Shown here one piece after another: positions 53,220 through 62,687 of a DNA stretch of 64,000 bases (its first letter is position 1; each line of letters begins with the position of its first letter). The stretch comes from Harmonia axyridis (taxonomy: Eukaryota; Arthropoda; Insecta; Coleoptera; Coccinellidae). The stretch covers positions 21,925,825 to 21,989,824 of the forward strand of contig NC_059506.1 of NCBI RefSeq assembly GCF_914767665.1, read 5' to 3'. The translations under genes were made by a program, and so were the position numbers. The notes under the pieces are model-generated. The model ran no database searches. It saw nothing but the letters and a program-made list of their open reading frames with translations, and was not told where the DNA came from.

Positions 53220-56200
53220 CGAGTGTGGTCAGTTTGCGGCCGACTCACCCCGTCGGTCCAACATCCGTCCACGACGTCTCGTCTGTTCTCTCCTTGTCAT
53301 CTACTTTCATCTGCGCGTTCTGCCTTGCGTCAGACAAGTAATCCGGACTACCTTATGCCTACCGCTTGGATCCGTCTAGACAACCGGCGGAATGTCGTTT
53401 TTGGCCGTGCTCTTCTTGATTCAGGTTGCCAACACACCCTCATCACCCGAGATTGGGCCACCAAGCTTCGTCTGCGCATTCACCCCGAAGCTATTCAACT
53501 TCGCACCTTGAGTAACGCGGATCAGTTTCGCATCCAAGGGTACGCATACGTCACACTCTGTCACCAAGGGGATCCCCCAAATCTAATCATTAAAGCCTAC
53601 GTTCTTGACGGCCACCTAGATCCTCTTCCTGTCCAAGCATTCAATGGCCGATGGTCTGAGTTTCGGCAATTCAACCTAGCTGATCCACTCTTCTATCTTC
53701 CTCGCATCATAGGGATGTTGATTGGTTCGGATGTGCTCCCTCATCTAATTCTTCCTGGCACGTTGCGCCCATCGTCTGAACTTCCAGGGGCATTATCTAC
53801 CACCTTAGGTTGGGTGCTCTATGGGCCCTATGCTCGTTATCGCAAGAGAACAAAACATGTTTCCTTCTCACCTGACATTGTCAATGGTTTCACTCGACAT
53901 CCTCAAAGTACCCATCAGGCCTCCCAACAGCACACCTCTTCATCATCTTCTACAGGTTTATCACCTGATGTTCCTTCTTCGTCACTTACGCAGCCTGATT
54001 CTCCTTTATCAGTGATCACCTGCCATTCCTCTTCTGTCAAACCTAAGTCTTCTGATGCATCTCCCCAACTCTTATCATCTGACGTGATAAAATCTCATGC
54101 CGTTACCGATCTTCAAACCATGAACATGAGCCCCTCGCATCATTCAGACCAGGAGCTTGTCCACCTCGTTCGTCGCTTTTGGGAACTCGACAAGGTACCT
54201 GAAGTGCTACCTTTAACTCCTGCAGAGAAAGAATGTGAAATGCTGTATCGCGCTGATGTAACTCGTGACTCCAATGGAAGATACACCGTTGGTTTACCCT
54301 TGTCATCTTCTCGGCTGGGTACCTCCGTCAACGTGGCGACTAGGCAGTTTATTCGGTTGGAACATCGTCTAGACAATAACCCTGCTCTTCGTGTCGCCTA
54401 TCATGAGTTCATGCATGATTATCTCGAAAGTGGACACATGGAATTGGTTCCTGAATCTTCTGATTGTCCGCGATATGAACCCTATTACATCCCTCATCAT
54501 CCTGTACATCGCCCTGACGACCCTCCTACTAAAATTCGAGTGGTTTTCAACGCCTCTTGCGCATCTGCTAATGGCAAATCCCTCAACGATCTTCTTCTTA
54601 CTGGCCCGAAACTGCAAGCGGATATTTTCACTCTTCTGCTTCGCTTTCGTCTACATCGATATGTCTTCACTGCCGATATCAGACAGATGTATCGACAGAT
54701 CTTGATAAGCCCTGAGCAAAGGGATTATCAACGCATAGTCTGGCGTTTCACCAAACAGGAACCTCTCCAATATTATCGCCTTAACACCGTCACTTATGGA
54801 GTTTCTTCAGCTCCCTATTTGGCACTTAGGACCCTCCGACAGCTAGCTTCGGACGACGGACCCAAGTTTCCTGCTGCTAGGCAGGTTTTGCTAGATGAAA
54901 TATATGTCGATGACATCTTAACAGGTTGTTCGTCCGAGGCTGAAGCTCTTGAGTTACGTCGACAAGTTCAGAATCTGCTCATGGCGGGCGGTTTTGAGCT
55001 ACGCAAATGGGCTTCTAATCATCTTCCTCTTCTCGATGGTATTCCTTCTGATCATCGTAGAGAATCCTCCTCCATTGACCCCCTTCTTCTCGACCGTGAA
55101 CCGAGTCTCAAGATTTTGGGACTTGGATGGAATCCAGCATCTGATCACTTCTTCTACTCTGTTCGTTTGACCTCAACAGCAATCACCAAGCGGTCTGTGT
55201 TGAGTCAGATGGCCAGAATCTTCGATCCCTTGGGATGGTTAGCTCCTGTTACCTTCTATGCCAAGATTTTCTTCCGTCAGCTCTGCTTACTCCATCTGGA
55301 ATGGGACCAACCTCTTTCCAGTGAGGTTCAGCCCCCATGGTTGCAGTTTCAATCCCAGCTCCCCACTTTGACAGAGCTTCACATACCACGATTCATCTCA
55401 GCCATTTCTTCTTCTGCTCATCGGTTGATCGGCTTCTGTGATGCCTCTGAATCTGGCTACGCTGCAGTAGTTTATCTCCGCACTTTCGCATCTTCCGGAC
55501 ATTACCATGTGTCTCTCCTGGCGGCCAAGTCCAAAATTGCCCCTTGCAAGGCTACAACCCTGCCGCGCTTGGAACTGTGCGGTGCCCATCTTCTCGCCAA
55601 GCTCATGCATCACCTGTCCGCTCGTGTTTTGCAGCATCTCACTACTGAATGCATCGCCTTCTGCGATTCTTCTGTAGCCTTGTCGTGGATTCGTGGTGAG
55701 AGTCACAGGTGGAAGACATTTGTTGGCAATCGAGTCGCTGAGATCCAGGATCTGATTCCCTCAAATCACTGGAGGCATGTGGTGTCTGAAGACAACCCAG
55801 CTGATTGTGCCTCTCGAGGATTGATGCCTGCAGACATTCATCATCACCCATTGTGGTGGCGTGGTCCTCACTGGTTGTCTCTCGATTCCTCTCTATGGCC
55901 CCTGTCCTCTGTTGATTCATCTCAAATTGATCAAGTGGACGAAGAAGCCAAGCCGCTCTCCGCTTTAGTGTTGACGGTTGTCTCCGGTGAACCCACCATG
56001 ATTGACCATTTTTCTTCGTATCTTCGACTCAAGCGCGTCATTGCCTTTTGTCGACGTTTCATACTGAATGCTCGTGGTTCAGCTTTACCTCGCACAGGTT
56101 TTCTCACCTCTGTTGAGCTTCAGGAAGCAGAGATCTGCTTAATACGTCTGGTTCAATCTGTTCATTTTGCCGAGGAGCTGGCTGAGCTGCAGAAACCATC

Positions 56201-57470
56201 TTCTCGTCATCGACTCATCATGAAACTTCACCTTTTTTGCGATGAGCATGGACTTGTTCGAGTTGGAGGTCGCCTTTCAGCCTCTTTATTACCATATCGA
56301 CACAAACATCCTGTTCTTCTACCGAAGGACAATCATCTCACTCATCTGATAATCGATGATGCCCATTATCGTCTTCTGCACGCCGGTGCTTTAGCTACTC
56401 ATTCGTACATTCGTCGACGGTACTGGATATTGGACGGACGTAATGTAGTACGCAATCGTCTGCGCAAGTGCAACCGATGCTTTTCTTGCAAGCCCCGTCC
56501 TCTAATACAGCCAATGGGCAATCTTCCACCAGAGCGGCTATCATCTGCTATGGCTTTTCTAACTACTGGTGTCGACTACGCCGGCCCATTTTATGTGACG
56601 AGTGCACGACTACGCGGAGCCGTTAGCACGAAGGCATATCTGGTTGTCTTCATCTGCTTCTCTACTAAAGCAGTTCATCTAGAATTGGCATCTGAGTTGT
56701 CAACCCCAGCGTTCATCGCTGCTTATCGGCGCTTTGTTGCACGCCGAGGTCATCCTTCCGTCATCTTTTCGGATAACGGGACCAACTTTGTTGGTGCTCA
56801 TAACTACCTTCGTGACCTTGGTCGCTTACTGTCTGCTCCACAACATCAGCAGAGTCTTTGTGATGCCGCCTCGTCGTCCGGAACTGACTGGCGATTCATA
56901 CCCCCTTCCAGTCCTCACTTTGGCGGCCTGTGGGAGGCCGCTGTAAAATCTGCTAAACATCATCTTACTCGCGTTATTGGCGAGCAGAAACTCACTTACG
57001 AGGAGTTTCTCACCGTCTGCACTCAGGTTGAAGCCATCCTCAACTCTCGTCCTCTGTATCTTCCATCATCTGATCCTTCTGATTTTGAGGCCCTTACACC
57101 AGGGCATTTCTTGGTTTTCCGGTCCCTAACAGCTCCTCCTGACAACGATGTCAGTTCTGTGTCTGTGAACCGGTTATCTCGTTGGCAACTAGTCCAGCGA
57201 TTTCAGCAGGACTTCTGGAAGCGTTGGCGTCAGGAATACTTGCATACCTTGCAGCAACGTCACAAGTGGTTGCAACCATCTACCCCCATTCTTCCAGGTA
57301 CTGTAGTCGTCATTCGAGATGATAATCTTCCTCCTCTGAAATGGAGTATCGGTCGTATATCATCTGTTTTTCCTGGAACTGACTCCACCACTCGTGTAGC
57401 TGATGTTACTACTTCCTCTGGGATAATTCGACGACCAGTCGTCAAGCTGTGTCCTCTTCCAAGTCAATAG
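53217..57470 (+). CDS. pol: BEL/Pao Pol polyprotein (protease, RT, RNase H, integrase)
   Basis: Open for 1,417 codons after the gag stop, in the same frame; no ATG near its start. Residue numbers below count from the GTG at 53223. Aspartic protease: LLDSGCQHTLIT with the catalytic D at 66. Pao-type linker. Reverse transcriptase: KIRVVFNASCASANGKSLND, TADIRQMYRQILI, and YVDD at 561-564. RNase H: LIGFCDASESGYAAVVY and AFCDSSVALSWIRG. Integrase: H-H-C-C finger (HYRLLHAGALATHSYIRRRY, then CNRCFSCK), and a DDE core with D1118 (VDYAGPF), D1184 (FSDNGTNF) and E1238 (GLWEAAVKSAK). A C-terminal DUF5641-like domain ends WSIGRISSVFPGTD. All key residues are intact. It replicates the element RNA in particles and integrates the cDNA. 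Confidence 0.95.
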   Translation, partial: LRVWSVCGRLTPSVQHPSTTSRLFSPCHLLSSARSALRQTSNPDYLMPTAWIRLDNRRNVVFGRALLDSGCQHTLITRDWATKLRLRIHPEAIQLRTLSNADQFRIQGYAYVTLCHQGDPPNLIIKAYVLDGHLDPLPVQAFNGRWSEFRQFNLADPLFYLPRIIGMLIGSDVLPHLILPGTLRPSSELPGALSTTLGWVLYGPYARYRKRTKHVSFSPDIVNGFTRHPQSTHQASQQHTSSSSSTGLSPDVPSSSLTQPDSPLSVITCHSSSVKPKSSDASPQLLSSDVIKSHAVTDLQTMNMSPSHHSDQELVHLVRRFWELDKVPEVLPLTPAEKECEMLYRADVTRDSNGRYTVGLPLSSSRLGTSVNVATRQFIRLEHRLDNNPALRVAYHEFMHDYLESGHMELVPESSDCPRYEPYYIPHHPVHRPDDPPTKIRVVFNASCASANGKSLNDLLLTGPKLQADIFTLLLRFRLHRYVFTADIRQMYRQILISPEQRDYQRIVWRFTKQEPLQYYRLNTVTYGVSSAPYLALRTLRQLASDDGPKFPAARQVLLDEIYVDDILTGCSSEAEALELRRQVQNLLMAGGFELRKWASNHLPLLDGIPSDHRRESSSIDPLLLDREPSLKILGLGWNPASDHFFYSVRLTSTAITKRSVLSQMARIFDPLGWLAPVTFYAKIFFRQLCLLHLEWDQPLSSEVQPPWLQFQSQLPTLTELHIPRFISAISSSAHRLIGFCDASESGYAAVVYLRTFASSGHYHVSLLAAKSKIAPCKATTLPRLELCGAHLLAKLMHHLSARVLQHLTTECIAFCDSSVALSWIRGESHRWKTFVGNRVAEIQDLIPSNHWRHVVSEDNPADCASRGLMPADIHHHPLWWRGPHWLSLDSSLWPLSSVDSSQIDQVDEEAKPLSALVLTVVSGEPTMIDHFSSYLRLKRVIAFCRRFILNARGSALPRTGFLTSVELQEAEICLIRLVQSVHFAEELAELQKPSSRHRLIMKLHLFCDEHGLVRVGGRLSASLLPYRHKHPVLLPKDNHLTHLIIDDAHYRLLHAGALATHSYIRRRYWILDGRNVVRNRLRKCNRCFSCKPRPLIQPMGNLPPERLSSAMAFLTTGVDYAGPFYVTSARLRGAVSTKAYLVVFICFSTKAVHLELASELSTPAFIAAYRRFVARRGHPSVIFSDNGTNFVGAHNYLRDLGRLLSAPQHQQSLCDAASSSGTDWRFIPPSSPHFGGLWEAAVKSAKHHLTRVIGEQKLTYEEFLTVCTQVEAILNSRPLYLPSSDPSDFEALTPGHFLVFRSLTAPPDNDVSSVSVNRLSRWQLVQRFQQDFWKRWRQEYLHTLQQRHKWLQPSTPILPGTVVVIRDDNLPPLKWSIGRISSVFPGTDSTTRVADVTTSSGIIRRPVVKLCPLPSQ

Positions 57471-57525
57471 ATGGCCCTTTTTCGTCTGTTCACTCCTTGC
57501 AATTGATCTTACTGAAGGGACTCTT

Positions 57526-57539
57526 CAGGGCGGGCGGCA
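57526..57539 (+). promoter_or_regulatory. BEL polypurine tract
   Basis: CAGGGCGGGCGGCA lies directly before the right LTR, the usual place for plus-strand priming. It is purine-rich rather than pure. Confidence 0.6.
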
Positions 57540-58037
57540 TGTTACGTCGTGAAAATTTGTTGTTTGTTGGCGCCACCTGCGGCCGCGGTATTACCCGGTC
57601 GGTAAAAACCCGGTCGGTAATCCCGGTCGGTAAACAAACATCGTCATAATTAATAATAATAATTTTTCTGAAGTGTAAAACGGTGCTTATCGATTCTATA
57701 ATTTATCAAACTAAGTTATTTGATTGCTTAAAATTCATCTAATCATCTATCATCTTTATACATTTTCATTTTCTTCTGTTAAAAACTGATTGAGCAATTT
57801 CGAGTGAATTGTGTGTTACTCAAATTGAGTGATAACCACGAAGCCGGTGCAGAAGAGGTTAATCATCCCTTTTACCTATCCACCTGACCATCTTCTGCTA
57901 CCAGATTAGGGGGTGAATTCACAGATATCATCTCTCTTAACTCACGAGGTAAGTGCACACGAATTCTTTCAACAAATTGCTTAATTCTTACTAGTTATCG
58001 TCATCTGAAATTGGTTGCAATAATTTGCGACCATTTA
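57540..58037 (+). repeat. BEL right LTR (498 bp)
   Basis: Same length and, as far as read, the same sequence as the left LTR. Followed by GTCCT. Confidence 0.95.
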
Positions 58038-58246
58038 GTCCTACTGTATAGAGCAGTGAGTAGATATATGACACTAAATGAAGATAGACAAAACTTTCTG
58101 AGATATTCTCGCACTATTTTGTTCTACAAATTATGGCAAAATGAACGGATTTGCCACAGGATTAGAGAAAAATATTTCATGGCTAAAAATCAAAACCTCT
58201 CGAAACTTAAAAATGTGGATCAACGCATTCGCATTATATTGTCAAC
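58038..58246 (+). CDS. Possible host exon at the BEL insertion point (unassigned)
   Basis: Directly after the right LTR the sequence is open for ~70 codons: VLLYRAVSRYMTLNEDRQNF, LRYSRTILFYKLWQNERICH, RIREKYFMAKNQNLSKLKN, then a donor-like AAC GTAAGC at 58247. Removing BEL and one target duplication places an AAG acceptor-like end (GAATAAG, 50975) directly before GTCCT, so the insertion falls within the first bases of the presumed exon. The basic helical composition recalls LYR-motif proteins, but that is weak. If real, BEL probably disrupts or alters the host transcript. Confidence 0.35.
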
Positions 58247-58281
58247 GTAAGCTTGTCAAATTGGAATGTTTCCAACCCCAA

Positions 58282-58590
58282 GGACTCATTTTTTGAGGAC
58301 ACTTTAAGGGTGAACCTCGGAGTGAACGAAGTGGAATACGCACAAAGCAAAATGTAAAAAAATAGAGTTTAGACCTTTCTTAATCGCTCGTGACAATTAA
58401 AGTCCGCTGTTGAATTATGCATTTTAAGTGGGGAAAACACTCTGGGTGAATAATATGTAGGCATAGTCTTTCATCTATTATGAAAGGAGAGGATGTAGAG
58501 GATTATCCAATATTTTATTTTTTGAAAATGATAACCTCATTGTGTTTATTTTCGTTGGAATAATTGTTGTTGTCTTTATTTGAAATTGGT
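58282..58590 (+). repeat. Dispersed ~320-bp repeat, copy c
   Basis: Matches copies a and b (TTTTTTGAGGACACTTTAAG, TTCTTAATCGCTCGTGACAA, AGTCCGCTGTTGAATTATGC). The tail is shortened. Confidence 0.65.
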
Positions 58591-58796
58591 TAGAGTCAAG
58601 TTTCATCTCATTTGAAATAATCATAATCTTGGTTTTTTTCATCAATAAACCTTTCACCTCATCTTCATGACACTATAGAAAGTTGTTGAGAACATTTAAA
58701 AAAATTTTTTTTAGCGGATTAATATGCCAAAATATTCATTAGAAATCTATACCCGGCGAATTCGTCATTTTGTCGCTTTAGATTTTAAATTGAATC

Positions 58797-59115
58797 AGAT
58801 CCAGCCCACAGAAGTATATCTTCGAGGTATTTTTATGATTGCATGTGATGAAATACGCACAAAGGGAAATGATAACAATAGGAGTTTTATTACTTCTTAA
58901 TCCCTTGAGAGAATCAAATTCCACTGTTGTGGAATGTGTTATGAATTGTAAATGTGCAAAACACTCTGGGTGGAATAATATGGACGCGAATCCTTTTACA
59001 TGTTGCCGAGTGAGTTGATGTTGAGAAATATCAAGATATTTAATTGTTGAAATTGTTATTCCAATCAAGCCTCATTGCGGTGAAATGAATGTCGTTCTTT
59101 GTATTCAAAATTGTT
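58797..59115 (+). repeat. Dispersed ~320-bp repeat, copy d
   Basis: Closely matches copy e at 61437 (GATTGCATGTGATGAAATAC, TTCTTAATCCCTTGAGAGAA, AAACACTCTGGGTGGAATAA, TCATTGCGGTGAAATGAATG), preceded in both by an ACCCGGCG.ATTC block. Confidence 0.7.
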
Positions 59116-59252
59116 CACAGTCTAGTTCAACATTTGATTGAAATTTTTCGAAGGGAATAGCCAGTTATATAATATCACAAGAACATAGACAATATTCGAT
59201 TTTACACCGAGACACGTTACGTAATTCGCGGAACATCACGAGAGCGCAGCTA

Positions 59253-59670
59253 GAGTGCATAGAGAGCATTGAAAATATTCGATTATACACCGAGGCACGA
59301 TACGTAATTCGCGGAACATCACTAGAGTGCATAGAGAGCATTGAAAATATTCGATTATACACCGAGGCACGATACGTAATTCGCGGAACATCACTAGAGT
59401 GCATAGAGAGCATTGAAAATATTCGATTATACACCGAGGCACGATACGTAATTCGCGGAACATCACTAGAGTGCATAGAGAGCATTGAAAATATTCGATT
59501 ATACACCGAGGCACGATACGTAATTCGCGGAACATCACTAGAGTGCATAGAGAGCATTGAAAATATTCGATTATACACCGAGGCACGATACGTAATTCGC
59601 GGAACATCACTAGAGTGCATAGAGAGCATTGAAAATATTCGATTATACACCGAGGCACAAGACTCTCGAA
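59253..59670 (+). repeat. 72-bp satellite array, five full units and one partial
   Basis: Units start at 59253, 59325, 59397, 59469, 59541 and 59613 with GAGTGCATAGAGAGCATTGA and include CGAGGCACGATACGTAATTC. The full units look identical, so the array expanded recently. The 24-residue repeat in the minus-strand frame is a by-product. Divergent relatives flank the array at 59160-59250, 59670-59770, 60700-60830 and 60985-61120. Confidence 0.9.
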
Positions 59671-59774
59671 ACATCACGAGAGCGCAGCTCGAGTGGTGTT
59701 TCGCGAAATCGTCGAGTGAAGAGGTGTATAATCAGTTATATCACAAGAGCATAGACAATATTCGATTATTATCG

Positions 59775-60710
59775 AATAGAATAGAATAGAATAGAATAGC
59801 CTTTATTGGTGATATTGCATAACAATATAGTTGCTTTCACAAGTCATAAAAAATTAATAGGTGAGATGAAAACATTCAAAATATATATGAAGAGCACAAG
59901 AGCAGCCAAAAGTCATCAAATAAATAAATGATATGAATACAGTCAATAAACAATATATCCACACAAAAATACACTATAAAATACTATACATATACAATAG
60001 TATAATAAATATTAATAATAGATAAAAAATTATAAATAATAGACAAAATTTGCATTTCATAAGAGCCGGACAACCTTAAAATTCACATTTAAAAAACTCT
60101 TCCACCGAATAGAACACATTCTTCACTAATTCCTCCTTCATTTTATTCTTAAAATGTTTAAATGTTAAGTTCTTGAAAGAGGAGGGTAAAACATTATACA
60201 TTGATGTTGCGCAGAAGGCGGGAGAGTTCTGGGATCTACTTAGTCTTAGAAAATCCTTTCTAATGTGATCTTTGTTCCTAGTATTGTAATTATGTACATC
60301 AGATTGTAGATGAAAGGAGTTTTTATTTTTGTGTACATATATTAAATTTTCTAGAATGAAAATACTAGGGAACGTTAGAAGTTTGAGATCTTTAAACGTT
60401 TGCTTGCAGCAATCTCTGTAGCCCAGACCCCCCAAAACTATAACTGCTCGCCTCTTCAATCTGAACACTGTCTCCCTCTGAGCACAGTTGCCCCATATTA
60501 ATACTCCATATTTCAGCCTTGATTCTATCATTGCGAAATATACAGATCGGAGTACACATCGGGACAGTGAGAATGAGAGACATCTAAGAGCAAATATATT
60601 CCTACTCAATGTAGACGACAGGTCATCAACGTGAGCACCCCAGATGAGGGAAGCATCAAGTCGCAGCCCTAGGAATTTCACCGAGTGAACTGAGTTGAGA
60701 TCCATCGATT
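59775..60710 (-). mobile_element. 5'-truncated CR1-like non-LTR insertion in the satellite
   Basis: Minus-strand insert with an (ATTCT)n tail (plus strand ATAGAATAGAATAGAATAG, about 59778-59796), a ~280-bp 3' UTR and a coding segment at 60076-60705. Satellite sequence (ATTCGATTAT on one side, CGATTCACTCGACGTAG on the other) flanks it. The 61020 relative shows the uninterrupted order. Confidence 0.75.
60076..60705 (-). pseudogene. CR1-like reverse transcriptase C-terminus
   Basis: A 209-codon open frame encoding the region after the RT palm: VKFLGLRLDASLIWGAHVDD, RSVYFAMIESRLKYGVLIWG, LKRRAVIVLGGLGYRDCCKQ, then HNYNTRNKDHIRKDFLRLSR and FCATSMYNVLPSSFKNLTFK, the usual C-terminal block of CR1-type ORF2. 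No stop interrupts it, so the insertion is fairly recent, but endonuclease and palm are missing. Confidence 0.8.
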
Positions 60711-61436
60711 CACTCGACGTAGTTCGCGTAACATCAAGAGAGCACAGCTCGAGTGGTGTTTCGAGAACTACGTCGAGTGAAGAGGTTAGTATAATCTAAA
60801 TATATTGTCTATGCTCGAGTTGTTATTCGTTACTATGGAAATGATCACAATATGGCAGGAGGCGAAACATCAACACGATTATACCACGTCGTCAAGGGTA
60901 TATTCACTTATCAATATGCCGCAAATATAGGAAAGTTACGGATTCTATTGGTTCATCAAAATATGAGTTATATAATCATTTATAATATCACAAAAGCATA
61001 GACAATATTCAATTATACACCGATTCACGGAACGTAATTCGCGAAACATCACGAGAGCGCAGCTCGAGTCGAATTTTTTCGAGTGAAGAGGTTCATATAA
61101 TCGAAATATATTGTCTTTGTTCGAGTGGTATTTATTGTGATTATATAACGAATAATTTCAATAACTATAACCAAAGCACTGCATTTTGATAATTCACTGA
61201 GCTTGACTTTATTTTTTGGCGAACGTCCAAGAATGTTACTATGGAAATGCGAGAGGCGAAACACTAAAACGATTATATCACGTCATCAAGTAGTATATTC
61301 ACTTAACAATACGCCGTTACTATGAGAAATTTACGGATTCTATTAGTTCATCAGAACATGAGTTGTATAATCATCAGAAATCTACACCCGGCGCATTCAC
61401 CATTTTGTCATTTTAGATTCAAATTGAGTTAGATTC
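60711..61436. repeat. Divergent satellite-related sequence
   Basis: Contains repeated blocks shared with the flanks of the 72-bp array (CATCACGAGAGCGCAGCTCG, TCGAGTGAAGAGGT, ATATTGTCT.TG.TCGAGTGGT). Two long segments resemble each other (60840-60980 and 61230-61380: GGCGAAACA..AA.ACGATTATA). No gene seen. Confidence 0.6.
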
Positions 61437-61750
61437 TGCCCGAAGAAGTGTATGTTAGAGGTATTTTTAGGATTGCATGTGGTGAAATATGCACAAAGAG
61501 AAATGGTAAGAAAAGGAGTTTTATCACTTCTTAAGTCCTTGAGAGAATCAAATTCCGCTGTTGTATTATGAATTGTAAATGTGGAAAACCCTCTGGGTGG
61601 AATAATATGGAGGCGAATCCTTTTATCTGTTGCAGAGTGAGTCGATGTCGAGGAATATCAATAATTTCAATTGTTGACATTGATATTCTAATTGAGCTTC
61701 ATTGCGGTGTAATGAATGTTGTTCTTTGTATTCAAAATTGTTCACAGTCT
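61437..61750 (+). repeat. Dispersed ~320-bp repeat, copy e
   Basis: Close relative of copy d, ending TATTCAAAATTGTTCACAGT. A chance 79-codon frame inside it is not a gene. Confidence 0.7.
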
Positions 61751-62154
61751 AGATGTTTGAATGAATTTTGTCTTGATTTGATTTTGAGTTCAACATTTTT
61801 AACGTGATTTTATCAGTTTCACATAAGTTGTCTAAAAATAGTGGTGTGTCCTCTGATTTTGGTAATTCTTTATACAGAATTGAGAGGCAATGCTCACCTG
61901 AAGAGTTTTATAATTGGTTTCAGTAATGTAATATGCGATTCTGTTTACAAACTTGAGAAGAAATATTGAATGAATTAAAAAGACAGAGAAATCTGAGTGT
62001 TATAAGTTCCCCTTACTTTCTTTAGAGATTTTTTTCGGGAAATAGTACTTCATATACCCCTCTCGCTTGCCAAATTATCAAATATTCGAGTATTCGGCAA
62101 ACACTCGGGATATAACTACTGAATATCGAGAACTAAATCAATACTATGAATGAT
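61751..62154. other. No gene recognised
   Basis: No coding or repeat signal recognised. Confidence 0.35.
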
Positions 62155-62687
62155 CACAATCGAGACTTTGACGAGACTCTCTTGTGGAACGAGACGAGAC
62201 TTTTCGTTGTTCTCAGAGGAATTACGAATTTGGAAGATCTATCGAGCCAATTAACAAGACCTCGTTGCGTCTAGTCGCATCTAGTCGAATTCTAAAGACT
62301 TCCGAACAAGGAGAATTAATCATATATCGTCAGCTGTTTGGAATGCTCCATACACGACTCAGAATATCAACAGCAACAAGAAATGGAAAATAATGCAACG
62401 TTTTATTCGATTCACAATCGAGACTCTCGCGAGACTCTCTTGTGAAACTCGAGACGAGACGAGACTTTTCGTTGTTCTCAGAGGAATAACGAATTTTGAA
62501 GAACTGAAGACCTATCGGGCCAATTAACAAGGTCTCGTTGCGAGAAAGCATCTAGTCGAATTCTAAAGACTCCCGAACAAGGAGAATTAATGATATGGCG
62601 TCAGCTGTTTGGAATGCTCCATACACGACTCACAGAATATCAACAGCAACAAGAAATGGAAAATAATGCAATGTTTTGTTCGATTCA
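62155..62687 (+). repeat. 258-bp tandem duplication
   Basis: Two units start CACAATCGAGACT at 62155 and 62413. They share GAGACTTTTCGTTGTTCTCA, CGTCAGCTGTTTGGAATGCT and AACAGCAACAAGAAATGGAA. GAGAC motifs are expanded in unit 2. Confidence 0.85.

Larger units (their letters stand above)
50981..58037 (+). mobile_element. Complete BEL/Pao LTR retrotransposon
   Basis: A 7,057-bp element with two 498-bp LTRs that appear identical base for base, a 5-bp target duplication, a tRNA primer-binding site at 51480-51497, intact gag (51738-53213) and pol (53217-57470) and a purine-rich tract before the right LTR. Domain order in pol (protease, reverse transcriptase, RNase H, integrase) and the gag type define BEL/Pao. 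Identical LTRs imply insertion too recent for differences to accumulate. GC content is higher than the surroundings. Confidence 0.95.

Noticed and set aside
54103..55920. Several minus-strand frames inside BEL pol
   Set aside because: Antisense to a strongly supported pol frame with intact motifs.
58038..58246. Firm assignment of the open segment to the LYR-motif protein family
   Set aside because: Only the triplet L-Y-R and a basic helical composition agree; the spacing to the next conserved positions does not fit well.
59253..59670. Regular repeats that might suggest a CRISPR array
   Set aside because: The 72-bp units are contiguous with no unique spacers, and the DNA is eukaryotic.
59165..59677. 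170-codon minus-strand frame with a repeated 24-residue unit, resembling a repeat protein
   Set aside because: It is the translation of the 72-bp satellite; the period is divisible by three, so two frames stay open by chance. No start context or non-repeat domain.
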